Of a DNA stretch of 64,000 nucleotides, positions 34,618 through 46,640 are shown piece after piece. Every line of letters starts with the position of its first letter. The stretch's first letter is position 1. The position numbers and the translations under genes are program-made. This stretch comes from Chamaelirium japonicum (Eukaryota > Streptophyta > Magnoliopsida > Liliales > Melanthiaceae), in contig OX393550.1 in the NCBI GenBank assembly GCA_947650365.1, forward strand, positions 96,390,951 through 96,454,950, given 5' to 3'. The notes below the pieces were generated by a model that did not search any database, had not been told where the DNA came from, and was given only the letters and a program-made list of their open reading frames with translations.

Positions 34618-35563
34618 GTGGGCGATCTTGGCGTTTTGGGCAATCTGGACGTTTTGGGCGATCTAGGGTTTCTCGAGGGCTTCGGTTCGAATGGAGGTGG
34701 AGGTGGAGGTGGAGGATCAGGAGGGCCCTCCTCCTCAAGGGGTTCATTCAAAGCCAGATATCGTGATGGGAGCGGCGGGGGTTCTTCCACGGTTCCACCA
34801 TCGGCGGGGGAAGGTCCGGCTCCAGGAGTGAGGCCGTGGTCCGACCTGTTTGCTCAGCGGGGAAGGCATCACGTCTCCAATGAATACTTAGCTTCTCTAC
34901 CCCAGGCAATCGATGGCCGTATTTTCCTCTCGACCGATCTGGTGGAGAAAGCGTGTTGTTCTTAGCAAAATTCGTTGATCGGAAAATTCCTGAGAAAGGG
35001 ATTTCATCCGGATGTGGTGTCGCGGGTGCTCCCCAAGATGTGGGGCCTTGAAAATCGGGTGGAGGTTATTTCCCTTAATTATGGCTTTTTTCTATTTCAA
35101 TTCGAGGAAGGAGATGATCTCCTCCGAATTTCTACAGGAGGCCCTTGGGTCCTGTTTGGCCAAACCCTAGCTTTGGAACGGTGGAAGCCTCGGTTTCGCC
35201 CGGCTCCGGGTCTAGCTGTTAAGGCCACTGTGTGGCTTTCTATGGTGGATCTGCCTTTTGAATTTTGGCATAAGGATCTCCTCATGGCCTTTGCTGCTGC
35301 AGCAGGGAGACCAGTGGACGTGGATTTTTTTTATAGAAAAGGTATCTAGGGGAAAATTTGCTAGGGTGTGTGTGGAAGTAGATACCTCTAATCCACTAAA
35401 ACAAGGGGTTTGGATCGATGGGGCTCGTTCGAACGGGGAGACCTTCTCATTTTGGCAAGCTTTCCAGTATGAAAGCCTTCCAATTTTCTGTGGGTCCTGT
35501 GCTTGCATAGGTCACCTTTCTCCTGCTAGTGAATTTGTGTTTCATCATCGAGAGATGGGGTAA
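34618..35563 (+). pseudogene. LINE ORF1 remnant: DUF4283 plus zinc knuckle
   Basis: After a Gly-rich leader, FAQRGRHHVSNEYLASLPQA leads to a stop at 34963. The DUF4283 core follows (GLENRVEVISLNYGFFLFQF, GGPWVLFGQTLALERWKP, TVWLSMVDLPFEFW). A frameshift near 35340 joins VSRGKFARVCVEVD and IFCGSCACIGHLS, a knuckle whose final Cys is not evident. RNA-binding ORF1 proteins coat LINE RNA; this one is broken. Confidence 0.85.
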
Positions 35564-36276
35564 ATTCACCAGGTAAAGAGGTACCTTCCAAGTCTAAAGC
35601 AAACCTTGTCTCACTTGGGTCCATACCCATTCAACCCATGCCGGATGGCACAGATTGTGAGTGGATGATAGTGCCGAGTTGGAAACAAGGAGGTGGTGTT
35701 TTGGCGAGGCGTGAGGCGGCGCCTAATGCTCCCGGGTCTCCGGTCGATAGGACGAGGGTGAGGTCGACTCAGACGGATCGGCCCACGGGAAGAGCCTTCA
35801 AAAATATTAGTAAGGGTCCCCATATGTCAAATGATAGAGGTAAGGCCCCTGTGGGAGAGGGACATTTTGAAGCACCGGTTAAGAATGGTCCAGGGACTCG
35901 GGACTCTGGTCTTAAAGCATCACACACTTCTTTTGTTTTTGTGTTACCGGAGGAAGTCAATAGGTTGGGGGGAGACGGTGTCACTACCCGAAGACCTGGC
36001 GGCCTAGCTAAGGGACGACGACGTAAACGAACACATCTGTCTCCTCCACATTTGGCAGAAGGACGAGGGGAAGGTCAGGTTAGCATTTTGCCAGTTAGGG
36101 GGAACTTTCCTTCGATACATGAGGAATTAGTCAAGAAGGTTTTGGAGGCTGTAGCTGGGACGTCATACGCTCTTAATACTGATCCATCAGAGAGATTGAT
36201 GTCGGGTTCCACGGTGGTGGCTACAGTTGAGAAAGGGCTGGGCAAGCTCCCCAAGGAGCTTTTAGAGACCGAGTGA
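35564..36276 (+). pseudogene. LINE ORF1 C-terminal linker
   Basis: An open frame (35638-36276) of low-complexity, basic, Gly/Pro/Arg-rich text with RTHLSPPHLAEGRG and a tail ending LPKELLETE. It continues ORF1 beyond the knuckle, where plant LINEs carry a poorly conserved region. Its stop at 36274 lies 75 bp before the endonuclease start. Confidence 0.6.
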
Positions 36277-36351
36277 TGTCTTTGCATTACTTTGGCAGGT
36301 TTTTGGCCTTTTTGTGGGGGAGCGGTTTTGTGGTTTTGGTTATTTCTTTTG

Positions 36352-37028
36352 ATGAAGATTATCTCGTGGAATTGTAGAGGGGAAAAAAAGAGATCGTGTC
36401 TCAATAATCTTCGGCAGATCTTATGAATCTCGAAACCTTCTATATTTGTTTGTTGGAGACCCATCTTTCGCATGATGGGATGAGGTGGGTGTCTTCTCAA
36501 ATCGGTTGGGACTGGCAATCCTTTTGTGTTCATGCTAGTAACTGAGCGAGAGGTATCTTGATTTTGTGGTTAGACATTATGGAGTCTGTATCTATTCAAT
36601 CTCCCAATTCCCAATTGGCCATGGCTATCATATCTGATCAACAAGGTCGGCGTTGGATTCTAGCAGTCATTTATACTTCAGTTGACTATATTCTACGACG
36701 AAATCTGTGGCATCTCGTGTCATCTATGTGTTCTCTCGCTATTCCCATGTTATTGATGGGGGACTTCAATGTTATCATCGCTCAGGAGGAAGAGCGAGGT
36801 GGATGTAGTTTTGCATTTGATGCTTCTGTTGATGACTTTAGGCAATTTATCTTGGATAATGGTCTCATAGATCTCGGATTCTCGGGGAATTCTTTTATGT
36901 GGAGTAATAACCAAGCCGAGGATGCTCAAATTCTGCAAAGGCAAGAATCGGCTAGGGGGTTAGATACTGCTGGGGAGAGTTTGCTCTGGGATTTGCTACT
37001 CGATATCATAAAAATTTGGCTATGCTAG
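36352..37028 (+). pseudogene. LINE endonuclease (APE-type), C-terminally deleted
   Basis: MKIISWNCRG at 36352 is the standard start of plant LINE ORF2 (Asn of the first catalytic block). LLETHLS supplies the metal-binding Glu and MGDFNVI (36756-36776) the DFN block. Stops interrupt at about 36423 and 36542. Text ends at SGNSFMWSNNQ and then jumps to RT-linker sequence; the SDH catalytic block is absent, pointing to an internal deletion near 36930. Confidence 0.85.
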
Positions 37029-38690
37029 AATCTAAATGGAGACAAAAGTCTCGGATTCAGTGGCTTCAGGAGGGTGATCAGAATACTAAATTCTTTCATC
37101 AGACTACTTTGACGAGGCGGTGAATTAATCACATCATGACCTTAGAGATTGAGGATGGAGGGATATGTTCGGAGAGGGGAGGTATGGAACAAATGCTCAT
37201 AAATTATTTTCATTCCAAGTGGACATCCTCGGATCCAGCCTATCTGGATGTTCTTCTCCAGTCGATTCCAACTCTTATTTCGATGGAGGATAATTTTTAT
37301 CTTTCCCGGCCAGTGATGGAAGAGGAAATTAAATCCACTATTTTCGGGATGGCTAGGAATAAAGCCCCCGGTCCCGATGGATTTATAGTAGATTTTTTTG
37401 TGAAAAACTAGTTAGTAGTAGGAGAAGTAGTGACTAGAGGCATCAGGGAGGTTTTTAGAACCTCGATTCTTTCGATAAACTGGGGGGCAACTTTTGTGGT
37501 GCTCATACCCAAATGTAAGCCGACGGTGAAACCGAATCATTTTCGGCCCATTAGTTTATGCACAGTCCTATACAAGATAGTGGCTAAAATTCTGGTAAAC
37601 CGGCTGCAACGTGTTCTTCCGAAGCTGATATCGTCGGAACAGTTGCCTTTTGTCAAGGGTCGTAATATATCGGGGAATATCTTACTGGCCCAGGAGGCTT
37701 TGCATTCCATGGAATACCGAAACATAAATGGTCATGTCTTGGCACTTAAAGTAGACATGGAACGAGCCTATGATCGTATGGAATGGGGTTTTTTGCTTCG
37801 TGTTTTGAGATGATTTGGATTTGGACCGCGATGGGTTCGATGGATTGAGGAGTGCATATCGCACCCCTCTTTCTCAATTCTTCTGAATGGGTCTCCTTCT
37901 TCTTGGTTCGAGGTGTCCTGAGGCCTCCGGCAAGGGGACCCGTTATCCCCGTACCTATTTATTATAGGAGCGGAAGTCCTCAATCGGAATGTCATTTAGG
38001 CTCAAATGCATGGTCATCTAGTTGGGGTCCGGCCAAAGGCTCATGCTGGATCTATAACCATATTGCTCTATACTGATGATAGCATGTTCTTTGCTCAAGA
38101 CTCGGATCGGCAGATCTCCTGTCTTATGAATATCTTAACGAGGTATTGTGATTTTTTTGGCCAATCGATAAATAATTCCAAATCTTCGCTAATCTTCGAG
38201 CGTCTTGTTAATGGCACTCGGAGGAAATATCTTCAGAGTAGTCTAGCTATTGATCCTATTCGGGGTAGTTTTAACTACCCGGGGGTTTCTATTTCTGGAA
38301 GACGCAATCTCACTGCTGAATTGATGTGCCTAGCTAATAAGATAATGCTAAAGTTGGCTGGGTGGAAGGCCCAATGTCTTTCCTTTTCTGGGCGAGTGGT
38401 TCTGATAAAGTCCGTCCTTACTTCCATGACGTTATATGTTTTAGCCCACCGTTGGGTTCCTTCCCGAGTGATACACATGTTGGAAAGGGAGTTTCGGTGT
38501 TTCCTTTGGGCTAATTCCACTTCTGCTAGGGGACTACACTTGTTGCTGTGGGTAGTAGTCTGCTCGGCGGCTAGTGAGGGAGGTCTAGGTATTAGACAGC
38601 TTTCTTTGGTCAGAGATGCTTTTAAGATGTGTCGGGCATTGGAAGTGATTTCAGAAGGATCTTCTCCTTGGAATATTTTATCAAGATAAT
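37029..38690 (+). pseudogene. LINE reverse transcriptase
   Basis: Blocks in order: SRIQWLQEGDQNTKFFH (37055), NKAPGPDGF (37363), NHFRPISLCTVLYKIVAKIL (37537), DMERAYDRMEW (37756), GLRQGDPLSPYLFI (37921), LLYTDDSMFF (38066; the usual FADD is YTDD, catalytic Asp pair kept), then the thumb text KLAGWKAQCLSFSGRVVLIK. Stops at about 37122, 37411, 37813, 37919 and 37999. Otherwise well preserved, so the element is not very old. Confidence 0.92.
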
Positions 38691-39099
38691 TATGGACCAG
38701 TCTCTGATTGGTCTTGGCCTACTCCACGTCAGAGGTCTTGGATTTGGCAGGCTATCACGGAGGGTGCCTCATATGTGCGAAACTTGGGAGTTATGGTGAC
38801 ATGGGTAGGGGCAGAATTCAATCCTTGGCTAGAACCATGGGCCTCCCCCATTCCTTTCACTCGGCTGCCGGTATTTCTAAATATTCATCGAAGCCAGGGG
38901 ATGTTCACTATTCGGCAATTTTTTGAGTCGGATAATTCGTGGAATTTGTCCTTGATTAGAGACATTTTTTCAAATGAGTGGGTGCAACATATTATAGTGG
39001 TCCTTATTCTAGCCTTGGAGCCTAGAGTGCCGTACTCTTGGGGGCCACATGCAACGGATCAGTTGTCTCTTCATGACATCTATAGTATTAGGCTTTCTA

Positions 39100-39345
39100 T
39101 ATAGCAACCGGAAATGGCCAGCTCGGTTTTTCCCTGGAAGGCTATGTGGAAGTCGAATACTATGCCGAGGGCAAAGACTTTCGGTTAGAAGCTATTCCAT
39201 AGGCGTCTTCCGACTCGAATTCATCTAGCGCAAATTGGGATGGATTTGGATACTGTGTGCCCCCGATGTCATCTGGCACCAGAAGATATTAAACATGCCT
39301 TGTTGGATTGCCCCCACACTATTGCTGTGTGGGATTGGGTAGGTC
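39100..39345 (+). pseudogene. LINE zf-RVT domain
   Basis: VCPRCHLAPEDIKHALLDCP gives the C..C...ED..H.L..C zinc-binding pattern after the reverse transcriptase, followed by AVWDWVGRL. Confidence 0.8.
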
Positions 39346-39659
39346 GATTGGCAAACATTAATCCTTCGGCTCTCCTGTTGTTGGTTCTCGACAACAATGT
39401 GGTTCATATGCCTAGATCGAACTTTAAGGAGGCTTTTCGGGTCATTGCTGACTTCGGTGGGGGAAGTGTGGAAGGCTCAAAACCGAGCCTGTTTTGATGG
39501 GGTGGAGGAACCACCGACGTCCATTGCTCACCGGATATGGGTCTTACTCAAGGAATATAGATTTCTTTCTAATACATTTGTATTAGGATCTCGATCGAAA
39601 GCTATGGTGGGAGTTCATTGGTGGCCCCTAATCGTTGGGGAATTAAAAATGAAATTTTG

Positions 39660-40010
39660 ATGGATCAGTGGCTCAGAGAGGCCGGGCAGCTGGCAGAGGT
39701 TTCATCATTCGTGATAGTGCTGGGTTAATACTGTTGGTCGGGTGTTTTCCTTCTTTTTCTCCTTCGGTGCCAATTGCAGAATCGTTGGCTCTGCTTCGTG
39801 GACTACAAACATTCATCAAATACTTCCCTCGTCACCCAGTCTGGATTGAAGGTGACTTGTTGTTGGTTTTGCAATGTTTGCATCGGCGGAATTCTGTTAA
39901 TCCTTTTTTCCAGGGAATGCCAGGACGTATTGAGTCGTCTTTCGGGGAATCGATGGTTTCGCATTTTCAGGGAGGCGAATGGGCAGCTGATTGGTTGGCG
40001 TGAATGGGTA
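39660..40010 (+). pseudogene. LINE RNase H domain
   Basis: AAGRGFIIRDSAGLIL, AESLALLRGLQTF, VWIEGDLLLVLQCL and the tail EWAADWLA match the RNase H fold of plant LINEs (G.G.VIRD..G, E..AL..GL, E.DS..V, N..AD.LA). The catalytic Glu of AESLALL and the Asp of EGD are present; the last motif keeps AADWLA. Confidence 0.82.
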
Positions 40011-40222
40011 ATCAGATCCAAGGGCTTCTTCTTCTCTTGCAGGATTTCCCTTGTTCCCTCCGGGAGATTACTATACAAGATGCACAACTGATGTATTATC
40101 CTCGCCTAATCTTTGATCCTGGCTGATCGGTTTGTAGGTTTTTGGTTTTTTTGGTGGTTCCTGCTTTTGTATCTTTCTTTAGTTACTAGTTTGTAGTCAG
40201 ATGTTTACTTACCAAAAAAAAC

Positions 40223-41079
40223 ATACACATCTGTACTTTTTACTCAACTCACGTCCACATCATAACAACCGTCCAGATTTCCTCAAAACCCATGCATGCA
40301 AAACTGAGATCGCTTCTCTTATCTCTCTGCCTCTTTCTTTTTCCTACCCGATCGCAGCCCCTCCGAACTTCTCTCAAACTTCCTAATCCCCTCTCTCATC
40401 TATTTCCCTGCCGATAACTAATCGCAGCCGTCCCTTGCATCCATGCAAACCAGATCGAGCACCCTGTTTGTCGACCTCTCTCTACTTATTCTCTCTCTCT
40501 CTCTAAGATCTGCTCGGAAACTTATCTCTCTCTAGTCTCTAGGGCCCTCATTCCTGAACGTCCTCTCTCTTTTCTAAACAGACACCCAAGCTCGAGACTC
40601 TCGGGCTTCTCTCTTATCTCTCCCTCTCACGTCTCCATGTGATGAACCCTCTCTCTCTCTTCCCTGAAACCTGTGATCAGAGCCGTCTATCATCTATGTA
40701 CCTAAGCCTACCCGATCTCTCTCTATAAAAGAAAGCATCAGAAATCCTAGGGGGGCTCTACGATCATCTTCCACCACCACCAAACCAAAGCTTCAACCTT
40801 CTTCACCAATCACCCGACCCCCACCATCATCATTGGAGGCATCGGTCAACACGACGGTGTTTCGTTAGGAGCGAGGAGCGGAAGCCGAGCACGTGCACCT
40901 TCATCCGGGTTCTATCGTTCTTTCATTATGATGAAGATGTACTCAAATAGCATGCTAGACTAAACTCCTAGCTTTGGCTAGGGGGAAGACTTAATTGGTG
41001 GTCTATGGATTTACTTTCTTGGTTAATTATCTAAGTGCTTCAAAGTTTATGGTTAAATTTCATGTGGAAATCGACAACA
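40223..41079 (+). other. TCTC-rich region with a promoter-like TATA box
   Basis: CTCTATAAAAGAAAG (TATA at 40724-40731) follows a CTCTCT-rich stretch and precedes a CACCACCACC leader. This could be the U3-R of an unrecognised LTR element or a lost gene's promoter. No supported coding frame follows. Confidence 0.35.
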
Positions 41080-42262
41080 AAGTTAGGTTTTGTGTTCATG
41101 AGTTCTATTTATTTTGAGAGTATGAATGCATGTCAAGGTTTTGACCACCTAAACACTAGACCTTGGACAAACCATGCTCCTACTAGAGCTTCAAGCATTT
41201 CGCGAAGCATTAATCGATATCGGGATATCATAGTTCCTACCTCAAGTGGATTTCTCTACTCAAGGAGCACATTACATATCCGAGACCGTCGATGTTTCGC
41301 AAACCCAGCTATCTAGTACTAATGTCCTAGAGCTTAGCCTAAGGTCAAACAAACGAGAAAGGACTTCCACTACTATGACGTCTCGCTTATAAATTTGATG
41401 ATTGATGTCATAGTAGATTTTTATCTTATTCTAGATTTTGATCTTGGTCAAATAGGCATACCTGACTAATCGGGTGTTGACCTAATGGTGGCATAACCAA
41501 ATATGAGGAGTTCTCACTATCTTCATAGGTCAATTAAATAATAGCCATCACTAGCAGAATCCTATCCTAATAAGGTCGCTTCGACCCGAGGGGAAAAGCC
41601 TCCCTCTGAATACTGATAAACAAATTATCTCATCGGGATTCGATATGAAACATTAAGAACACATTAAGGAATCAACCAAACAACCGAATCAAGTTCAGAG
41701 TCCGACCCCTGAACCTGATTGGCACTACACATGCTCTCTGACTCCCTTTGTAAGGTTCTTCAGTCCAGCTCTTTCGTCGCATTTGCAAGCCTTTTGCCGA
41801 ATCATTTTCGTCCTCCAAGGTTCCGCTTATAATCCTGATGGTGGATCTTCATGTCAAGTTCTCCTTCTCGATCTGTAACCAAAAAAATTATTGTACCCTT
41901 CACGCAAGTACTTGCTCGTACGCAATTTTCTATAAAGAAAAAAAAAACATACCTGGAAGAAAAGCCTGAGAATCAAGGATGGTCAACCGCCATCACTTGC
42001 CCAATCTATGGCTCTAAAACCTATCTTCAAAAAAAAATTCAGACATATGGCTAACACGAGGTCCAGTAGCAAGCAATTACAGATTCAGATATAATTTTGT
42101 AGCAGCACCTTGCAATCATGATGCATAGAGCAAGAAACATATATGTACAAGCATGATCTAAGCTTAGGAACCCCTATGAAATCTCACACTCATCATGCGT
42201 GCACATGATGGTTTCATGGAAAGTCATGAAATGCACACCACTAGCGTAGCTCTGATACTAAT
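41080..42262 (-). mobile_element. Copia-family internal leader, reverse orientation, truncated
   Basis: Read on the - strand it follows 8012-9230 of the full-length element: GAGAAATCCACTTGAGG, CGATTAATGCT, CGGGTGTTGACCTAATG (inverted) and the GTCGGACCC..GAACCTGATT segment all align. GTATCAGAGC (reverse of 42250-42259) is the primer-binding site beside the LTR at 42263. gag and pol are absent. Confidence 0.85.
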
Positions 42263-42887
42263 TGTTGGAAATATCCTATGGTAAAGGCTCGCAATGGAAG
42301 CGATTTGTCGGTCCAAAGATCGTGTGTGGTGCGTGTTATACGATAAAACTTTTATTGAAACTAGCTACATATGCGTGCACGTGATGGGCACGGGAATCAA
42401 ACACCCTAACGGTAATCTAACGATACGAATGACTAGCATACATGCAATTCAGTTCTACGCTAGATCTACGAGTTAAAATATTGCATACCTTCGTGCAGAT
42501 TCTTTAACCGCAAAGTATTTTCTTCTTTGTCGAAGATGAAAGATCGTTCACGAAAAATCCGATGATATGCGGGAGACGATGCCTTCAATGTTCACCTGAT
42601 CTTACGATACACGGTGCTCCAACGAAGGGTCTCTGAGTACCCCCTTAGGTTAGCCCTTCTCGTCTACAAAGACACCACACGAGGAAGACGAAGTCGCTAG
42701 ACAAGAGAGAGAAGAGAGATTAAGAGCTTGATAGAGGGGGGTCAAGTATGGCTTCAATAATAGCCGGCCACCCCTCTCCCCTTGCTCCTTTTAATGAGGC
42801 CGACCCCCTTTTGTTACATACACTAGCGGAGCCAACTAAGGCCCAATGGGGGCAAGTGCCCCCACTGAGATTTCAAAGCGAGAAATC

Positions 42888-43131
42888 ACACTTGCCCCCC
42901 TAAACTTTAGCTCAAAAACACTTAACCCCCTTATAGTTAATGAACTACATTTTGCCCCCTTAATTTCTGTTTTGATCAGATAAAAATCACCAAATAGGGT
43001 AATTAAGTAGTTGACAAAAGGGGGCCAGTATTGTGCTAACATTTCAAACTTTAGAGAGCGATTTGGAACAAAATAAACTATGGGGGGCTTATGTGTTTTT
43101 GCGATAAACTTCAAGGGGGCAAAGTGTAATT
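42888..43131. mobile_element. MITE of the AAATTACACTTTGCCCC family
   Basis: The left end CACTTGCCCCCCTAAACTTT and the reverse of the right end ATTACACTTTGCCCCCTTGA match. The inside carries GATAAAAATCACCAAAT and CATTTCAAACTTTAG, shared with 24830-25312 and 52455-52725. Confidence 0.75.
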
Positions 43132-43424
43132 CAACCCAAAAAACAATTGACTCATCTCGTTCAATTCATCCCACCTTTGCACCTCATAGCCTTGCAGTGC
43201 TCGCAGATCATAATCCCGCACACGGCCTTCACCGTACGGGCCGTACGACTATTCTCAAATATTGGGACCTTCGTCAGGCATCACTATCTCCTTTGCCTGA
43301 AACTCGCGGTCGGAGATGGCGTCCTGTTCCTTACCCCAAGCCTGGCGGTAACCAAAGTCCCCCCTCCCCCCTCTCCCATCCCCTACCCTAAAAAAAAAAA
43401 GGCAAGGTGTATGTCAAAACCCTA

Positions 43425-43459
<35 letters not shown>

Positions 43460-43512
<53 letters not shown>
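43460..43512. repeat. (TA)n tract
   Basis: TA dinucleotides preceded by (CT)n from 43431; directly joined to the foldback element at 43513. Confidence 0.95.
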
Positions 43513-43514
<2 letters not shown>

Positions 43515-43905
43515 GTCAGGATCGGATGACCCAGCAAAGTTTGACCCATTAATAACCCAGCACCCTTTGATGCACTTAGAGGTTATAGAATGGGCTGATT
43601 TTTTGTAGACATGTCGTCTATGGTATGTTGATCATCCTCACAAAAAATCAGCCCATTCTAAAACCTCTAGATGCATCAAATGCATTTTTCAAATCAACGG
43701 TTTTTTACTATCAATTTTAACCGTTGATTTGAAGATCTCATTTGATACACCTAGAGGTTTTAGAATGGGCTGATTTTTTGTGAGGATGATCAACATATCA
43801 TAGACAACATGTCTACAAAAAATCAGCCCATTATAAAACCTTTAGGTGCCTCAAAGGGTGCTGGGTTATTTGCTGTGTCAAATTTTACTGGGTCATCCGA
43901 TCCTG

Positions 43906-43909
<4 letters not shown>
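43513..43909. mobile_element. Foldback element A, 397 bp, inside (TA)n
   Basis: GGGTCAGGATCGGATGACCC at the left and its exact reverse complement at the right end; inverted symmetry extends over most of the element around a centre near 43715 (AACGGTT...AACCGTT). Each arm is itself a hairpin (CAGCCCATTCTAAAACCTCT facing its complement around GAGGATGATCA). No coding sequence. Both ends meet (TA)n with no other duplication visible. Confidence 0.9.

Positions 43910-43989
<80 letters not shown>
43910..43989. repeat. (TA)n tract
   Basis: About 40 TA units between foldback elements A and B. Confidence 0.95.
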
Positions 43990-43992
<3 letters not shown>

Positions 43993-44313
43993 TGACCATC
44001 CTAGAAGTTTTGGAATTTGATGGAATTTGGTAAGATGATCATCCTCACCAATTTTCATCAAATTCCAAAACTTCTAGGGGGTTCAAATGGTTGAAGCAAA
44101 ATCGGTCGTCCGCAGTCACCGTTAAAATATACAGATTTTGCTTTGATCATTTGACCCCCCTAGAAGTTTTGGAATTTGATGAAAATTGGTGAGGATGATC
44201 ATCTTACCCTAGACAACACCCTCACCTAATTTCATCAAATTCCAAAATTTGTAGGGGGGTAAAGAAGCGAGAGGTGCAGCAACGATGCTACACCTGGGGT
44301 GCAGGCTCTCCAC

Positions 44314-44316
<3 letters not shown>
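43990..44316. mobile_element. Foldback element B, one end truncated, between (TA)n tracts
   Basis: CTAGAAGTTTTGGAATTTGATG and its reverse complement alternate four times, giving the same hairpin-in-hairpin arrangement with GATGATCATC at the arm loops as element A. The right end (GGTGCAGGCTCTCCACCCC) has no partner at the left, so the left terminus is probably lost. Confidence 0.75.

Positions 44317-44393
<77 letters not shown>
44317..44393. repeat. (TA)n tract
   Basis: About 38 TA units directly joined to element B. Confidence 0.95.
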
Positions 44394-44395
<2 letters not shown>

Positions 44396-45937
44396 TAGAA
44401 TCTATGACCCCACTAAAGTGAATTCCTAGCTCCGCCACTAGTTGCTTAGGCAACTTGTTAGGGCCAGCCCCTAGCTTCTTTCCCTTGGTTCCCTTGCTTC
44501 TATGGGTGGAAAACCCAAGTCAAACCTCATGCCTATACAATAGGGCTGCCCCCCTATTAAGGAGCTTCACTCCTATACACAAGCGGGGCGTGCCACCCCT
44601 AGTGCACAATGACTTTTGGTTTTACCAAAATGCCCCTGTGTCACTAATTGGCCGTTCTACTTGCGCAAGAACTTGCATGACACACATAAGTGGAGCACAC
44701 TAGTGGTTTCACTATCCACCGGGGTACCCTTAGTAAACACATAGGGTGCCCCTTGTAAACTCAACTAGTCAACTCGCAACATGTCCAGTGCATCTCACCC
44801 ATGACTTATGATAAGGGATGACAATGTGTGTTTCCGTACTATGCTAGGGTTTCCCCTTAGCATATACATGAAGCTCCGTATCTATCGTGCACTAATGCGA
44901 AGCACACACGGAATGTAAGCTTGGACCTTTTGCTTTATCTAATTGCATCATATGTTTCGAGGAAATAATATAAGGATGTACATAATGTCGATCAGGTGGA
45001 ACCTTCACGAACCAGGGTTCATGACTTCTAACTCCAACTCGATCGACATACCACTCGAGTGTACCATCGATCCTCTGAGTCCGAGTTAACCTACATAACT
45101 ACCCAGAGTGCGACACAGGCTGCACTCCATTACCCTTGGACTTACTATGTTCTCATGTATACCCCTACTCTCCGCTTAGTAGTGGTAAACTCGTTGTCCC
45201 TACACTTGGTGCTATAATGCTACTTGAGCGATGAAGCATACCGTCAAACTCGAGTGCTCATATGACTTGGTTCTTTCTAAGTTGATTGCGTATGTCGTAT
45301 CTCCAATTACCCTACCGAGGAACCAGATCCGGTCAACAATCTAATTAATGACCACCAGGCCTGGATTTAATACGACACAAGTCAGACCAAGGACACCTCC
45401 TATTAGGGGTGTGGATGGCATGCAGGAGTGGCACGCTGATGTGACACCAGCCGGGTGACCTGGTACACCGTGGTTAGGTCACATAACCGAACCCTCACAC
45501 ATTGGTATGCCAAGGCACCACACAACTGGTTAGCTCATCAGTCGTGGTTCCTCAGTGTTTATGACCATTTTACCCTAAGCAGAAACACGGATTCGTGCAC
45601 TGGTGTTTGCTCACCAAACTGTGCACTGAGTTGGTTTCGTTCAGCCACAAACACTATGCTTGGTGATGACCATGGTGAAGACTTCCATGTACTGTCACCT
45701 CCAATAGCCTAACATGATGAGACGACCAACCTGATCGTAGCTGCGAATTTATTTAGGATACGTGGGACCAATCCACTTAGTCTTTAACTTGGTAGACTAC
45801 CATATAGCCATGACTCTCTATTCTAAAAGAACATGTAACAATATTAGGCACCATCATACATCTCATATGATAATATTCATCCTTTAATAATAGATCAAAT
45901 TATAGTTTTTCAAGCTAAGAACACACCAACTCCAACA

Positions 45938-46564
45938 TGTGCATCATCTTTCCCCCATCCACTGCAACACTCCTTCCACCCCCCCTCTTCTTCCCCTTTT
46001 GGGTCGGTGACCAATGCATACCACCTGCAATGTCTCTTTCATTCCTCCCCTTTCTCTTTCCCACCTCCAACTCCTCCCCTCCACCTCCTTCTCTTCCTCC
46101 TTTTCTTCCCTACCCTCAACAATGACCTGTACCACCCCCACTCCCCATCTTCCATAGTTCACTGCACTAAGACCTCCTGGGAGAAGAGAGAGTCGTCCCG
46201 AGCCAAGTTGCCACCCACCTCCCTCACCTTTCTCACATTCAACAGCGACAGTCGACCACCTTGAGCACCTCCGTTAGGTCCCGAGCACTCCTCAACACCC
46301 CAATAGCCCGTCGGTGAGCCTCTTCTTTCCCCCCATGCACTACATCACCCCCTTCGTTACCTCCTCTTAAACTTCCCCATTTCCGGCCGATGACCCATGT
46401 ATCCCACCTGTAACATATATTTCCTTCCTCCCCTTCTTCTTCTTCCCCACCTCCACCTCCTCCCCTCCACCTCCCTCTCTTACTCCTTTTCTTCCCCACC
46501 CAAGGCAACGGCCTATACCACCCCCACTCTCCATCTTCAATATCTTACTACACCAAGACCATCA

Positions 46565-46633
<69 letters not shown>

Positions 46634-46640
46634 GAGGTTA
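45938..46640. repeat. Tandem duplication of about 375 bp, CT/CC-rich, plus (GA)n
   Basis: The block with CACCTGCAATGTCTCTTTC, CTCCCCTCCACCTCC, CCACCCCCACTC and GAGAAGAGAGAG (about 46000-46195) is repeated at about 46380-46580 with moderate divergence. It ends in (GA)n at 46567-46627. Pro/Ser-rich frames across it look like low-complexity artefacts. Confidence 0.7.

Larger units (their letters stand above)
34600..40222 (+). mobile_element. Degenerate LINE (L1-type non-LTR retrotransposon) with RNase H
   Basis: Domain order is ORF1 (Gly-rich start, DUF4283, zinc knuckle), endonuclease, reverse transcriptase, zf-RVT and RNase H, as in plant L1-type LINEs that acquired RNase H. It ends in a short A-tract (40214-40221) after a noncoding 3' part. 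At least eight stops or frameshifts and a deletion between endonuclease and RT show it is dead. I could not define a target duplication, and the exact 5' end is uncertain. Confidence 0.92.
42822..44442. mobile_element. Insertion bounded by ACTAG...CTAGT with gcggagc ends
   Basis: The left end is ACTAGCGGAGCCAACTAAGG, and the reverse of the right end is ACTAGTGGCGGAGCTAGGAA, imperfect inverted ends. Inside are a CAAAGTGTAAT-family MITE (42888-43131), (CT)n and (TA)n tracts, and two foldback elements. It entered the LTR after the latter was in place. Confidence 0.65.
42263..45937 (-). mobile_element. Copia-family LTR split by a 1.6-kb insertion
   Basis: Ends are TGTTGGAAATATCC (42263) and ACTCCAACA (45937) on the + strand, the reverse of an LTR. 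The sequence follows the family LTR except for 42822-44442, a foreign block of MITEs. Without it the LTR is about 2.05 kb. It is the most diverged LTR of the family here. Together with 41080-42262 it is the 5' end of a truncated element. Confidence 0.88.
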
